In this document: positions 1 through 9,354 of the stretch, piece by piece
Position numbering within the stretch: the first letter of the stretch is position 1
Layout: each line of letters begins with the position of its first letter
DNA from: Synechococcus sp. CBW1108
Lineage (GTDB): Bacteria; Cyanobacteriota; Cyanobacteriia; PCC-6307; Cyanobiaceae
Assembly: GCF_015840335.1 (NCBI RefSeq)
Contig: NZ_CP060395.1
Span: 186,001-250,000, forward strand
DNA length: 64,000 nucleotides
Reading direction: 5' to 3'
Position numbers and translations under genes: made by a program
Notes under the pieces: generated by a model
Database searches by the model: none
Told to the model about the DNA's origin: nothing
Seen by the model: the letters and a program-made list of their open reading frames with translations, nothing else

Positions 1-79
1 GTCTATGGCGTGCTGGCGGAGCCTAAGAGTTTGCTGAAAAACCAAGCCTGCGCGAAAATGGATTAACCGCCCAGCCCAG

Positions 80-1214
80 ATGCGAGGTCACCGGGAGCGC
101 AGCGGCTCCCTGTTCTCCTACGTGTCGATTGAGGAGCGGATCCCGGCCAGTCATCCGCTGCGGCGGATCCGGAAACTGGCGGATCAGGCCCTCGATCGGC
201 TCAATCCCACCTTTTGCGCGCTCTACGCCGCAGAAGGCCGGCCCTCGGTGCCGCCAGAACAGCTGCTGCTGGCCTCGTTGCTGCAGGCGTTCTACGGGAT
301 TCGCTCGGAGCGGCTGTTGCTGGAGCAGCTCCACTACAACCTGCTGTACCGCTGGTTTGTGGGCCTGAGCCCGGATGATCCGATCTGGCACCCCACCACA
401 TTCACCAAAAATCGGGAGCGGTTGCTGAACGAGCAGGTCATGGGGCGCTTCCTGGAGAAGCTGATGGGTGCTCCGGAGGTCAAGCCGCTACTCAGCGACG
501 AACACTTCTCAGTGGATGGCACCCTGCTGCAGGCCTGGGCGTCCCATGCCTCACTGGAGCGGACCGATGGTCAGCAGGACCCACCGCCACCGTCGTCAGG
601 CCCTGGCGAGGGCTTTGGCGCTCCAAAGCCCGGTAAGAAGCGGGCCAAGGGTGACTTCCGCGGCATCAAGCTCAGCAACAAGACCCACCGCTCCAGCGTC
701 GATCCAGACGCCTTGCTGGCCCGCAAGTCCAATTCCCACCCGGCTCAACCCAGCTACCGAGGCCACGTGCTCATGGACAACCGCCATGCCCTGATCGTCG
801 ATTGCCGCGTTACCCAAGCAGTGGGTACCGGGGATGTCAGCCGCCAAAGCGATGGCGGCTGACATCCCCGGTGCCCACCAAAAAACCATCGGTGCCGACA
901 AGAACTACGACACCAAGGGCTTTGTCGCCGAGATGCGTCGCATCGCCGTGACGCCGCACGTCGCTCAGAACACCGCCCGCTCTGGTGGCTCCGCCATTGA
1001 TGGCCGCACCACGCGCCACGAGGGCTACGCCAAGTCGATCAATGCCCGCCGCGGTATCGAGAAGGTGTTTGGTTGGATCAAACAGTGGGGCGGTCTGCGC
1101 CAATTCAAACTGCGCGGCACCGACAAGGTGAGTGCGGTGTTTGGCCTGCACGTGATCGCCTACAACCTGATCCGGCTGGGCAACCTGCTCAAACCGGCGA
1201 TGGCGGCGGCATGA
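80..1214 (+). pseudogene. IS5-type transposase, frameshifted copy 1
   Basis: This would be a DDE transposase of about 378 aa with an N-terminal DUF772-like region (PEQLLLASLLQAFYGIRSERL) and a central SVDGTLLQAW aspartate motif. The C-terminal half carries RRGIEKVFGWIKQWGGLRQF with the expected E. The reading frame changes near 830-845, where GGGGAGCGGGATGCCGCC of copy 2 is replaced by GGGGATGTCAGCCGCC, a net loss of 2 nt. Frame 1 ends at 862 and the rest reads from about 834 to 1214. At the position where copy 2 has its own 1-nt deletion, copy 1 is intact, so the two copies together give the ancestral gene. Confidence 0.9.
827..872. repeat. Perfect 19-bp inverted repeat with 8-nt loop
   Basis: The arms are 827-845 (ACCGGGGATGTCAGCCGCC) and 854-872, with loop AAAGCGAT. 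They are perfectly complementary. In copy 2 of the same element (33684-33731) the left arm is 21 nt and imperfect. The palindrome coincides exactly with the 2-nt frameshift that kills copy 1. Confidence 0.97.
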
Positions 1215-1394
1215 ACAGGTGGTTGCCCAGAGGTGTGCCAATGAGGCGGCCTCCAGGAAGCCCCAACGGGGCAAAACGCCTGAAATCGGGCGTTCTGAAC
1301 CGCTGAAACGCATCATTTCAGCCCGAACGGAGCACAATCAGCTCTCTGGAGGGAAAAACGCGGCCTTTCAGGCAGTTTTTCCGCAAACTCCTAA

Positions 1395-1599
1395 CAGCAT
1401 TTTCTCAAGCTCATCTCCGATAGCCGCAACCACCGTGGGACGCGCTACCTCAGTGGTTCCTGTTGTAGATGGAGGTGCTCGGGATACTGGGTGGCAGCAG
1501 AAACTCCCGGGGTCTGGTGGCGCTCACCCAGTGCTGGGACTGGATTTCAAACGCTGGGCGTCCGATTCCATATTCCTGTACCTGTTTCACAAGGCGTAA
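1395..1599 (+). pseudogene. ISAs1-family transposase, 5' relic
   Basis: This is a broken 5' part of an ISAs1-type (H-repeat) transposase. One frame reads LGLDFKRWASDSIFLYLFHKA then stops, close to LGLDFKRWPSDATFLYLFNKA in the intact-ended copy at 3754-5013. Another frame carries the preceding FLK...RGTRYL block, so it is frameshifted. Bases 1-26 match the extreme 5' end of the same element (ATGGCGTGCTGGCGGAG), and the IS5-type element at 27-1390 sits between the two pieces. The relic therefore starts outside the window or at its edge and was split by IS5. No complete product is possible. Confidence 0.8.
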
Positions 1600-2317
1600 T
1601 AGGAACAAGTTCGTAATCCATCAAATTGTTCGGTGAACACCTGACATTCACATCGTCGACAAGATAGCAAATCTCCACTCCATCGCGATTCATATCCTTT
1701 TTGCAAGTTTCTATAATTAAACTATAGCGAGCTGCTCATCAGTCAAATGGCAAGAATCTATGGCGGGGTCTCCGAAATCAGCCATTGCCGACAAGGCCTG
1801 GCTGAGGAGATTTTTGGTAAAGAAACCGGTCTTCTACTCGTCATTTGGAAATTACTTTTATATGGGGTCCTTAGTGCAGTGTGCTGAAAGGAACGTTAAG
1901 AATAGGGAGTTTCAGCTGAGATGGCTTTTGACAACCTTGGCTATCCAATATCTCCGCGAATCCTCTGCCAGGGCTAGTTCAGCACCTGCAAGCATTTGTC
2001 GACTAAAGTTGTCTGGGCTATTCGATCCATCAGCACGCTCAAACCGTACCGGCCTGCTGGGCAGCCCAAACCAAAACTGCTAGGCTGATTGAATAAATTG
2101 CTTGTAACTGGAATGACTGTATGGCATCCTTGGCAAGCGACGAGCTGAGTTTAACGGCCTGCCATGTAAAACGCTGAGATTTGCGAGATGACCTTAAGAA
2201 TCATTAACTCTAACACAGCGCCTATAAATCTATCTCCCTCTTTTTATTCACTTGTTATTACTGTATTTTTTCTGCATAGACCCAGTCCTATAGCTTGAGC
2301 CAAATATTAAGATTCTC
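1600..2317. other. Gene-poor AT-rich spacer
   Basis: No convincing gene is seen. A 107-codon open frame at 1760-2083 (+) has no recognisable domain and atypical composition, and I do not call it. The stretch separates the ISAs1/IS5 relic from the glycosyltransferase at 2318, and its 3' part presumably holds that gene's promoter. I could not identify a clear -35/-10 pair. Confidence 0.5.
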
Positions 2318-3211
2318 ATGGTACCACCACCTGTTGCATGCTCCCAATGCACATTTAGTATTTGCATTGTAACTTTTCGTCGTCCAGATTTACTAAAGAA
2401 GTGTCTCGATTCATTGCCTAGTCAATTAGAAAAGTTTGATCCTTGCCAGTATCAAGTTATTGTAAGCGATGATTGCCCTGCAAGAAGCTCCTACGAAGTA
2501 GTTAGTGGCTCAGGTTTCGCAACTTGGGTACAGGGTCCCAATCGTGGCGTGGCAGCAAATAGAAATAATGCTGCAAATGCTGCAAATGGCGATTGGATAA
2601 TTTACCTTGATGATGATGAAGTTGTAGGCAAAATATGGCTAGAAACCATACACGATGCAATTCAATCTGGAAAATATGACGTTATAGAAGGGAGGGTTGA
2701 GCCTACAGATTTTCCTGACAGCATTTTATGGTATGCACCAGTAATTTCAGCAGGTGGAGCATATTGTACCGCAAATTTAGGGATTCGCCGAAATCTATTC
2801 CTAAGCATGGGAGGGTTTAATGAAAAACTTTTTCTGTCTCACGAAGATATTGAAATGGGTAATCGTATTCGAAAAGCCTGTCTTAGAAGTATATACCTAG
2901 ATGAAGCAGTGGTCTACCATCCCGCTCGAAAGCTCGCCCTGTCTCAAGTATGGAGGAGAATGATAAGTCTTCAAATTACAAGTTTTACAATGAAAAATCC
3001 AGACTTCGCAGAAATTTCCGTTCGTCATATTATTAGTTTGAGTGATTTTACGCTTAAGTATTGGTATAGAGTATTGCGGCTTGAATTGGCTGCTCGCCAA
3101 CCAAAGCATTGGCGACGTCCACTCCAGGCCTTCCTCCTGCTTCCGCTCACTATTCCTATTGGATTCCTCAAAACATTAATGCTTCTTTTTAAAGGAACTG
3201 CAAAAAATTGA
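2318..3211 (+). CDS. Family 2 glycosyltransferase
   Basis: A 297-aa GT-A fold glycosyltransferase likely to transfer a sugar from a nucleotide donor during surface glycan synthesis on the cytoplasmic face. The N-terminus has the GT2 start FSICIVTFRRPDLLKKCLDSL (about residues 12-32). The metal-binding motif is YLDDDE (about 104-109), and the acceptor-side ED is in SHEDIEMGNR. A weakly hydrophobic C-terminus (FLLLPLTIPIGFLKTLMLLF) may touch the membrane. The gene is AT-rich with codon use unlike the core, and it stands alone between IS material, which suggests horizontal acquisition. Sugar specificity cannot be read from the sequence. Confidence 0.85.
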   Translation: MVPPPVACSQCTFSICIVTFRRPDLLKKCLDSLPSQLEKFDPCQYQVIVSDDCPARSSYEVVSGSGFATWVQGPNRGVAANRNNAANAANGDWIIYLDDDEVVGKIWLETIHDAIQSGKYDVIEGRVEPTDFPDSILWYAPVISAGGAYCTANLGIRRNLFLSMGGFNEKLFLSHEDIEMGNRIRKACLRSIYLDEAVVYHPARKLALSQVWRRMISLQITSFTMKNPDFAEISVRHIISLSDFTLKYWYRVLRLELAARQPKHWRRPLQAFLLLPLTIPIGFLKTLMLLFKGTAKN

Positions 3212-3774
3212 GATTTACCGGACCCATGCATCCACGACGCAAAGCTTAGCCCTTAATATCTTACAGCCTGTAAAGCTGTTGTATTTAATGGCACCACCCA
3301 GGGCAGCCTGAATATATTTAGTTATGCAAAATCATGCTTAATGGGCTCTTTATGAAGAGAGCAATTGTTGTTCACGGAGGTTCTTGAGGATATGTCAAGG
3401 AACCATTGCCGGGATAACTTAATTCTACTGATACTGATCTACTTGCGACCCTTTGCCATGGTCACGCAGCATATTATATATTCAAATCAAGCTAGGGACT
3501 CCTGAAAAAAGAACCGCAACCTGGATCCGATCGCAGCCAAATAGCAGGGCGTAGGCAGCCCAAACGCACGGTTATCCAGTGGCCAGTGATTGGTTTGTTT
3601 CAAGCTGCCAAATGTTCCTGAGCCCCATCCAGAGACTACCTGGCCATTTCCAGGTACATAACCAGGCAAAAATAGTGATAAAAAAGAGGCGGAGGAGCCT
3701 CCGGATCTTCTCTGCGCACATCACCACAAAGGCCATGGAGATGGAGTTCTCTGCAGGGCCGCCTAAAAGTAATT

Positions 3775-4985
3775 TCATCCCGTGCTCGCTGCCGCGCCTC
3801 CCAGTGCGAGCATTCCCCTGATGTTGTGGCTCAGTTCCTGCTGGCCAGCGTGAACTGAGCGGTAGCCGCCGTTGCGCAGCAGGTTCATGACCACTGTGCG
3901 CAGGAACGCAAACAGCGGCGCTCCGTTGCGGTTGGCGTAACGGTGAGCGTCTTCCTGCAGCTGCGTGTCCCGTGGCCAATGCCACTCGTTCTCGATCGAC
4001 CACCGCTGGCGGATCAGTCGTAGCAGCGCTTCTGGCTTGGTCCGCAGGCTCGTGAGGAAGTAGTGGGCCTGTGGCCGCTGATGGCCTCTGCGGGTCACGG
4101 TGGTGCTGATCATCTCGATGATCCAGCTGACGCCAGGCCAGTTCTCTTTGATGTGTTCCGGGGCTTCCTTGGCCCGCATCTCCCATAAAGTGTCACGGCC
4201 ATGTTTTTTGCTCTGAGCCGTTGCAGTGAAAGGGATCTGACGCTTACCTTGAAACTGGCACTGGATCTGGCGCAGCAGGGTTTTCTGGTTGCCTTTCACC
4301 GTCAAGAGCACGTCGGCCCCCTTGGCGAGGCACCAGCGAAAAACGCTTGCGTGGTGTGCAGAGCATCCGCCTGGATCAAGGTGCCCTCCAGCTCAAGGGT
4401 GCTCAGAAGCTCTTTGAGCGCAGCCCTCTCGCAGGATTCGTGGGTGTCGTAGGCCTTCTGGGCCAGGGCGACACCGAGGGCCCGGGCATAGACCGTGACC
4501 TGGGCCACAAACCGGTGACCGCCGTCTTCCGTGTCCACCGCTGTGCCTCTGAGCGTCTTTCCATCGCACACCAACTGCTCCAAACCCTCTGTCCCGCCTG
4601 GGATCTGGCTGATCATCCAGGCCTGAAAGACATCGCCAAAGGTCTGCAGGTGGGCTTTGTTGAAAAGGTACAGGAATGTGGCGTCCGACGGCCAGCGTTT
4701 GAAATCCAGGCCCAGCGCCTGGTTGAACTCCTGCCGATGCCGCTTGGCAAACGCCTCCAGATCACGGGAGCTCCTGCTGCCACTCAGAATCCCGAGCACC
4801 GCCACCAACAACAGGAACCACTGTGGGTAGCGCACACCACGGCGAAAGCGTCCGTCGGGGATGGCCTTGAGAAAGCTGATTAGGTCGTTGGAATCAAGCT
4901 GATCAGCTGCTGCGCCTGGGATTTGGGGCATGGAGGTGAGCCATTCCCGCCGACCAAAGCCAATGCTGTCAGACTCCGCCAGCAC
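3775..4985 (-). CDS. ISAs1 transposase, two frames joined by a putative -1 frameshift
   Basis: Frame 0 runs from 4985 (or the ATG at 4931, MPQIPGAAADQ) and stops at 4302. It carries LVCDGKTLRGT (first D) and IQADALHTTQAFF (second D). The remaining frame ends at 3775 and carries GADVLLTVKGNQ and WPRDTQLQEDAHR (catalytic E). A -1 slip on G TTT TTC (4344-4338) joins them as FF-RWCLAKGADVLL, giving about 385-403 aa, the usual ISAs1 length. Three other ISAs1 copies in the window change frame at the same codons, so I annotate it as one gene needing recoding. The frame-0 product alone lacks the catalytic E and might act as a regulator. Confidence 0.75.
4338..4344 (-). other. Putative -1 frameshift site, ISAs1 copy A
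   Basis: G TTT TTC read in frame 0 of the upstream frame. A -1 slip re-reads C4338 and enters the downstream frame (CGC TGG TGC CTC). The zero frame meets its stop 12 codons later, at 4302. Confidence 0.65.
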
Positions 4986-6801
4986 GCCATGGACACACTT
5001 TTAGGCGGCCCTGGAGTTCTCTGCACCTTTGCTCAGCCGAGCCATAATCAAGTCCAGTGAATACTTCCTCTTCCCTGATCCAAAGCATCCCTCCACTTCA
5101 TTTCGCCTCCGCTGGTCAGCGCTTAGCTGCTGCTTGTGAGCAGCACTGATCTCTGGATTCTTCGGCGGCCTCCCCAATCGCTTACCAGAGAGCCGTATAT
5201 CGTTCCGAGTGCAGAAGTTTCGGTTCTTGGTATTGATGTAGATTCGATCAGCGCAGATTCGCTCGGGGTAGCAGCCATGCTCTTGCTTGTATTTCATGGC
5301 CTGTGGAATTAAGTCTTCGGATTCGTTGTATGGATCCCAGCTGATCCTGTGCAGGAAGGCAAAGCCATTTCGCACAGAAACACTAATTTTGGCGCCAAAC
5401 TCAACAGCAGCTCTCGTTTTACCACGAACCATGGGCCGAACGTGTCGCTGAACCAAGTTCACGATACGATCGGGCATGCTGCGCGTTTTCGAGTACAGCA
5501 GGATGCTTTGCTGGCGGTGCAGCTCGCTGATCACGAGGAGCTTCTGCCACCAATGGGTCTTCAAGCCCGAAAGCATTGCCCCGGAGTGGATCAGGGCATC
5601 AATAGCATCAAGATTCCGCTGCAGATAGTCCAGCTGGCGTCGTATCGTGGCTTTGATTTTGCGGCGACGCGGCTTTTTCTGCTTAGCAACCCTGAGGAAA
5701 TTGGCACGCGCCTTGCCACGGTCATATCGGGGACTGTGTTTCCGTAGGTCTGAATTCTGTTCGCAGAGATCGTCGATGATCCGTTCGGTCGACTCCCTCG
5801 CTTCGTTGAGCAACTTCAAATCAGTTGGATAGGTAATGTCGGCTGGTGTGCACGAGGCGTCAATGCTGAGTGTTCCCCAATTCTTGCCTTCTGGCCAATC
5901 GGCCGGCTTCACAAAGTCGTCAAGTGAGAGCTGGTTGTCAGCATAGGCACTTGGATCGTTAGTGTCGTCGTCATCTTGTTGTGACGCCACAACCTCCATC
6001 AGCATGGCCTTGCCCCGCTCGGCAATGAGTTCATTGATCCGGGTGAGTTCCTCTTCGGAGAAACGCTTGCGGAAATGAACCATCATTGATGGGTCGAATG
6101 GTGCCTTGCTGGAATAGCCGGCATAGCCAAGGAAATACTGCATGTAAGCGTTTTCTCGGATCTGCTCAACGGTCTCCTCGTCGGTCAGACCAAGCCGCTG
6201 CTTGATGAACAGCGCACCAAATGCCAGCCGTACAGGCTTTGCTGGGGCGCCAGTGGTGGGATTGAACTGAGGTGCATATGATTCCTCCAACTCTTCCCAT
6301 GGCATCAGGGAGGAGAAGATTACCCAGCGATTGTCCGTGTCCAACGTGCCGCCAAAAGGCAGATGGAAATCCTCGATTGAGAGCTGCCCGTTATGGCGTT
6401 TCTGGTACATCTGCAGTGCTCAGCAGTTGTAGCAATCGTCAATTGCCCTGAACGAGCCCAGTTTATCAAATTTAGATCGCTAAAACAAGCTGCGCTGCAG
6501 TCGATTTGGCTTTTTCAGGAGTCCCAAGCTATGATCATCGATTAAGTACTGGCGCTCTCTTGGGATGGCTCGCAAGGGGAGTGAACTAGCCCGTTTGATA
6601 CCTATTAACCTCAATAATATTGGACATTTTAGCAGGACCACTTCATTAGAGCATCCAGCGTTGCGAGCAAAATATCTTTTTAATATTTGGCGATTGGTAA
6701 TTCTGCCATTATTAGAAATAAAGAGAACCGTAATTTTAGTTTTAAGATCAGACTGGCTGGTCCCATATTTGACAGCAGCTGCGAGCCAAATGAGCTGGCT
6801 T

Positions 6802-7671
6802 TTATCGATCTGCGTCAATCTTGGCTTGAAGCTCTGATACCAACAAGCGAGCCCTGGCTCTCGAGTGCCATTTTCGATTTAAAAATCTCCAAAACTGATA
6901 ATGTGGTAGCAGTAAGCTAATTAAGCATGTTAACGGCTCTCCAGCCCTCAAGTCTCCCCAAGCCATTGTTCGTACTGAAAACCAAACCAGTTTGCAGTAT
7001 GCTTTGACTCCAAATAATTCGTCTTTTCCTGCATACCATCTCCAGTAACGTTCCAAAACCTCCGGGAGAGAGTTAAGAATATTACAATTCACATGCAATG
7101 ATGGGTCGCCGATTATCTCGAAATCAGCCGCTGCCAGCCGGTTACCCAGTTCAGCATCCTCCGAATGGCGCAAACTGGGGTCATACCCCCCCACAGCCAC
7201 AACCGCACTTGAACGCACCATTGTGCCAAAGGTAATGAATGATGCACCTTTGGATGCACTGCGGGGGATTCCGGCCTTGAAGAGATTTCTTGCCCGCCAC
7301 CTCGATACCACCCCCCGAGGATTTGGATCAGTGATCAAACCAACGACGGCTGCCACCTTGGGATCTTCGAACCAAGGCATGGCACGGGCAGCAAAATCAG
7401 CTGGAAGAGTATTTGTAGCATCGCAGCAGACTACGAATTGATGTCGGGCCACTTCCATAGCCAGTTTGCGTGCTGCCCCGCGACCTAAGTTCTGTGTTTG
7501 CTGCAAGACCCGTACTCCGGCAGCCTCCAGCACGTCTGTGCTGCGGTCGGTTGAACCATCATCGATTGCGAAGACCTCATCTAGCGGTGGTTGCTGTTGG
7601 CGCAAAGAATCGACGGCAGCCAGCACAGTTGGAGCATTGTTGTAAAAGGGAACGTAACCGGAAATACCCAC
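6802..7671 (-). CDS. Family 2 glycosyltransferase
   Basis: A 289-aa GT2 enzyme. It starts directly in the nucleotide-binding strand (GISGYVPFYNNAPTVLAAVDSL). It has the first acidic motif IDDGSTDRS (about residues 36-44), a CCDATNTLP region where a DxD would lie, and the acceptor motif SLRHSEDAELGNRL. The N-terminus is very short, and the reported start is GTG at 7671. An in-frame extension to about 7710 without an ATG exists, so the true start is uncertain. C-terminal WRWYAGKDELFGVK resembles polysaccharide GT2 enzymes. It is isolated beside the IS1182-like element, and its acceptor is unknown. Confidence 0.8.
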   Translation of the reverse strand: MGISGYVPFYNNAPTVLAAVDSLRQQQPPLDEVFAIDDGSTDRSTDVLEAAGVRVLQQTQNLGRGAARKLAMEVARHQFVVCCDATNTLPADFAARAMPWFEDPKVAAVVGLITDPNPRGVVSRWRARNLFKAGIPRSASKGASFITFGTMVRSSAVVAVGGYDPSLRHSEDAELGNRLAAADFEIIGDPSLHVNCNILNSLPEVLERYWRWYAGKDELFGVKAYCKLVWFSVRTMAWGDLRAGEPLTCLISLLLPHYQFWRFLNRKWHSRARARLLVSELQAKIDADR

Positions 7672-8006
7672 AATACGAATAGGATTTGGTTGGATTGCGA
7701 TCTGGTTGAATTAAGATATAGCTCAAACCATGCCTGACCAAGGCAGATCCGAGCTAATATGTAGAATAGTTTAAGCGCAGTGCTGTTTTGCTTTGTAGGG
7801 CGAGCGAACCAATCAATGCCGAAGTCATTAGACATTTTGCGCTTTGGCCATGGTTTCGCTGGATTCAGTTGGTCCTTTTTCTCTGTAGTTAACCGGCGAC
7901 AGCAATATTTAGCCTACTCCTTTGCCCACTTTATTTGCGGTCATACCTTTTTAAGGCTGGCCAGCTAGCTGATTCTCTCCCAAGCTGGTGAAAGGCGCGA
8001 TTTCCC
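7672..8006. other. Intergenic boundary between accessory and core DNA
   Basis: An AT-rich spacer that changes to high-GC DNA around 7960-8010. No gene seen. It marks the left boundary of the conserved housekeeping block and must contain divergent promoters for 7671(-) and 8007(+), which I could not resolve. Confidence 0.5.
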
Positions 8007-8408
8007 ATGACCCCATCGACCCTTGAGCGGCCAGCTGGCCAGCTCATAGCCACCACCATCCCCGCCAAAAGCGAGTCCCAGCAGCAGCGCCGCACCGACG
8101 CTGCTGCCACGAAGGGGTTTGGCAGTGGCGGGGCCGCAAAGGGCAGAAAACGCAAGGCCGGCGGCAAGCGCAGTCCGGCCCTCAGCAAGGCCGACTGGGG
8201 TCCCTTGGGGAAGCATCCCGATCTAGATGCGATTGTTGCCCGCCAGCGCCTCCACTTAGCACTCTGCGGCCGGTTGAGCGAGCTGGAGGTAAACCAGGCG
8301 TGGAAGCGCTGTGCCAGTGAGCACCATCCTGACCGCGGCGGCGAGCACGACACCATGCAGTTGGTGAACGGAGCGCGGGATCTGCTGCTGGGCCGCAGCC
8401 TCAGCTGA
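8007..8408 (+). CDS. Small J-domain-like protein
   Basis: 133 aa. The N-terminal 55 residues are basic and low-complexity (KGRKRKAGGKRSPALSK), probably disordered. The C-terminal half resembles a truncated DnaJ J-domain: LSELEVNQAWKRCASEHHPDRGGEHDTMQLVNGARDLLL contains the HPD triplet flanked by helices II and III. The HPD motif is what stimulates the Hsp70 ATPase in known J-proteins, so this may be a minimal DnaK co-chaperone. The basic tail might bind nucleic acid (inference). It is convergent with the exonuclease gene, 18 bp apart. Confidence 0.7.
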   Translation: MTPSTLERPAGQLIATTIPAKSESQQQRRTDAAATKGFGSGGAAKGRKRKAGGKRSPALSKADWGPLGKHPDLDAIVARQRLHLALCGRLSELEVNQAWKRCASEHHPDRGGEHDTMQLVNGARDLLLGRSLS

Positions 8409-8426
8409 GCTCCCCTCAAGAGCGTC

Positions 8427-9257
8427 TTAAGCCGCCAGCGCTTCGGCCTCGACGGGCTGCACCGCAAAGGGTAGGGCGGAGACCTCCTGCTGGCTGAGCC
8501 GCCGGCTCCAGGCACCGGCCACCGGGTTGTTCCAGCGGAAACCCGCCTCCTTGGCCCTGTGGCGTTCGGCATAGGGAAGATTGGCCCGATACAGCAGGCG
8601 CGGCTGCAGGGCTGCCGCCAGCAGGGCCTCCAGGTCGCCGCAGCGCTCGAACACCTGAACCAAATAGATGCAGTCGGTAAGGGCCCGGTGGGCCGCCCAC
8701 ACCGGCACCCCGTAGGCCAGTGCCAGATCCCGCACCGATGGGGTACCCCGCAGCTGCCGCTCCGCTGGCCAGCGGATGTCCTCCATCGAGCAGATCCAGG
8801 GCTTGTTGATGGCAGGCAAGGGATCCCGGCCAAACCACTGGGCGTCAAAGCCCGCGTTGTGGGCCAGCACCGCATCGGCAGCCGCCACCAGGGCCTCGAA
8901 ATGCTGCAGGCCGGCCCGCCAGGGCTGGACCAGGCGGGTGACGGCCGCCGGTATGCCGTTGATGGCCTCAGCCGGATTGGCCTGGGCCGGCAGCAGGAAG
9001 GAAACCTGGGCCAACACCGCCCGCTGGGGCACCTGGAACAGCACGGCCCCCACCTCGATGCACTGGGCAGAGGCTGGTTCCAGACCCGTTGTCTCGGTGT
9101 CGAGAATCAGCAGGGTCTTTGGCGACTGACTAGTTGGTGACTGACTGGTTGGCGACTGACTGGCTGTCGAGGCGGGAACTGGCGAGGGAGGAGGGGGCGC
9201 CTGGGGCAGATCGTCCTGCTCCCAGAGGCTGGGCTGCACCTCCTGCGGAGAGGTCAC
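8427..9257 (-). CDS. DEDDh 3'-5' exonuclease (DnaQ/RNase T type)
   Basis: 276 aa, predicted to remove 3' nucleotides from DNA or RNA with two metal ions. The signature is visible in order: LILDTETTGLEP (D, E), HNAGFDAQWFG (D) and HRALTDC (H-x4-D). A proline-rich N-terminal linker of about 45 residues includes a short tandem SQSPT repeat (three units; DNA repeat about 9120-9168). The C-terminal 60 residues (AERHRAKEAGFRWNN) are an extension seen in cyanobacterial and plant versions. The start is GTG at 9257. It is not fused to a polymerase, so it is a stand-alone repair or RNA-processing exonuclease. Confidence 0.85.
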   Translation of the reverse strand: MTSPQEVQPSLWEQDDLPQAPPPPSPVPASTASQSPTSQSPTSQSPKTLLILDTETTGLEPASAQCIEVGAVLFQVPQRAVLAQVSFLLPAQANPAEAINGIPAAVTRLVQPWRAGLQHFEALVAAADAVLAHNAGFDAQWFGRDPLPAINKPWICSMEDIRWPAERQLRGTPSVRDLALAYGVPVWAAHRALTDCIYLVQVFERCGDLEALLAAALQPRLLYRANLPYAERHRAKEAGFRWNNPVAGAWSRRLSQQEVSALPFAVQPVEAEALAA

Positions 9258-9354
9258 GCTTGGTTGGGCGGCTAAGCCCCAATCCTCCCAGCCCAGGCCG
9301 GCGTTGGCCAGGCCTGCCGGCCTAGGCTGGTCTCAGTGAAGTTGGATACGGGCC

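Larger units (their letters stand above)
27..1390 (+). mobile_element. IS5-type insertion sequence, copy 1
   Basis: A 1364-bp element is bounded by inverted repeats GAGTTTGCTGAAAAAC (27-42) and GTTTTTCCGCAAACTC (1375-1390). It is flanked by a 4-bp direct repeat CTAA at 23-26 and 1391-1394. It inserted into an ISAs1 relic whose two halves lie on either side. It is almost identical to the copy at 32885-34249. Its transposase gene is frameshifted, so it is probably not autonomous but might be mobilised in trans. Confidence 0.9.
3754..5013 (-). mobile_element. ISAs1-family insertion sequence, copy A
   Basis: A 1260-bp element with perfect 17-bp inverted repeats CAGGGCCGCCTAAAAGT (3754-3770) and its complement (4997-5013). 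It is flanked by a 10-bp direct repeat GAGTTCTCTG (3744-3753 and 5014-5023). The size, 10-bp duplication and transposase match ISAs1. The clean ends and target repeat show it has not been rearranged since insertion into the IS1182-like transposase. Confidence 0.95.
3572..6410 (-). pseudogene. IS1182-like transposase, split by ISAs1
   Basis: The 5' part runs from 6410 to 5014 and the 3' part from 3743 to 3572. Omitting the ISAs1 copy and one target repeat joins GAENS to ISMAFVVMCAEKIRRLLRLF in a single uninterrupted frame of 523 codons including the stop. The gene was therefore intact when ISAs1 landed, which implies a recent event. Conserved features shared with the 512-aa copy at 42251: QLSIEDFHLPFGG near the N-terminus, FDPSMMVHFRKR, LSIDASCTPADI with the first catalytic D, and a basic hydrophobic tail. 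Confidence 0.9.
3495..6525 (-). mobile_element. IS1182-like insertion sequence, interrupted by ISAs1
   Basis: The ends are GGGACTCCTGAAAAA (3495-3509) and its complement TTTTTCAGGAGTCCC (6511-6525). They are flanked by a 6-bp direct repeat AAGCTA (3489-3494 and 6526-6531). Removing the ISAs1 insert and one copy of its 10-bp target repeat leaves 1761 bp, almost the same as the related element at 42147-43903 (1757 bp, also a 6-bp target repeat). Length, a transposase of about 520 aa and the short inverted repeats suggest the IS1182/IS5-related group. Family assignment is by memory. Confidence 0.85.

Noticed and set aside
1760-2083. 107-codon open frame on the plus strand
   Set aside because: No domain, odd composition and no neighbours in operon; could be chance in a spacer.
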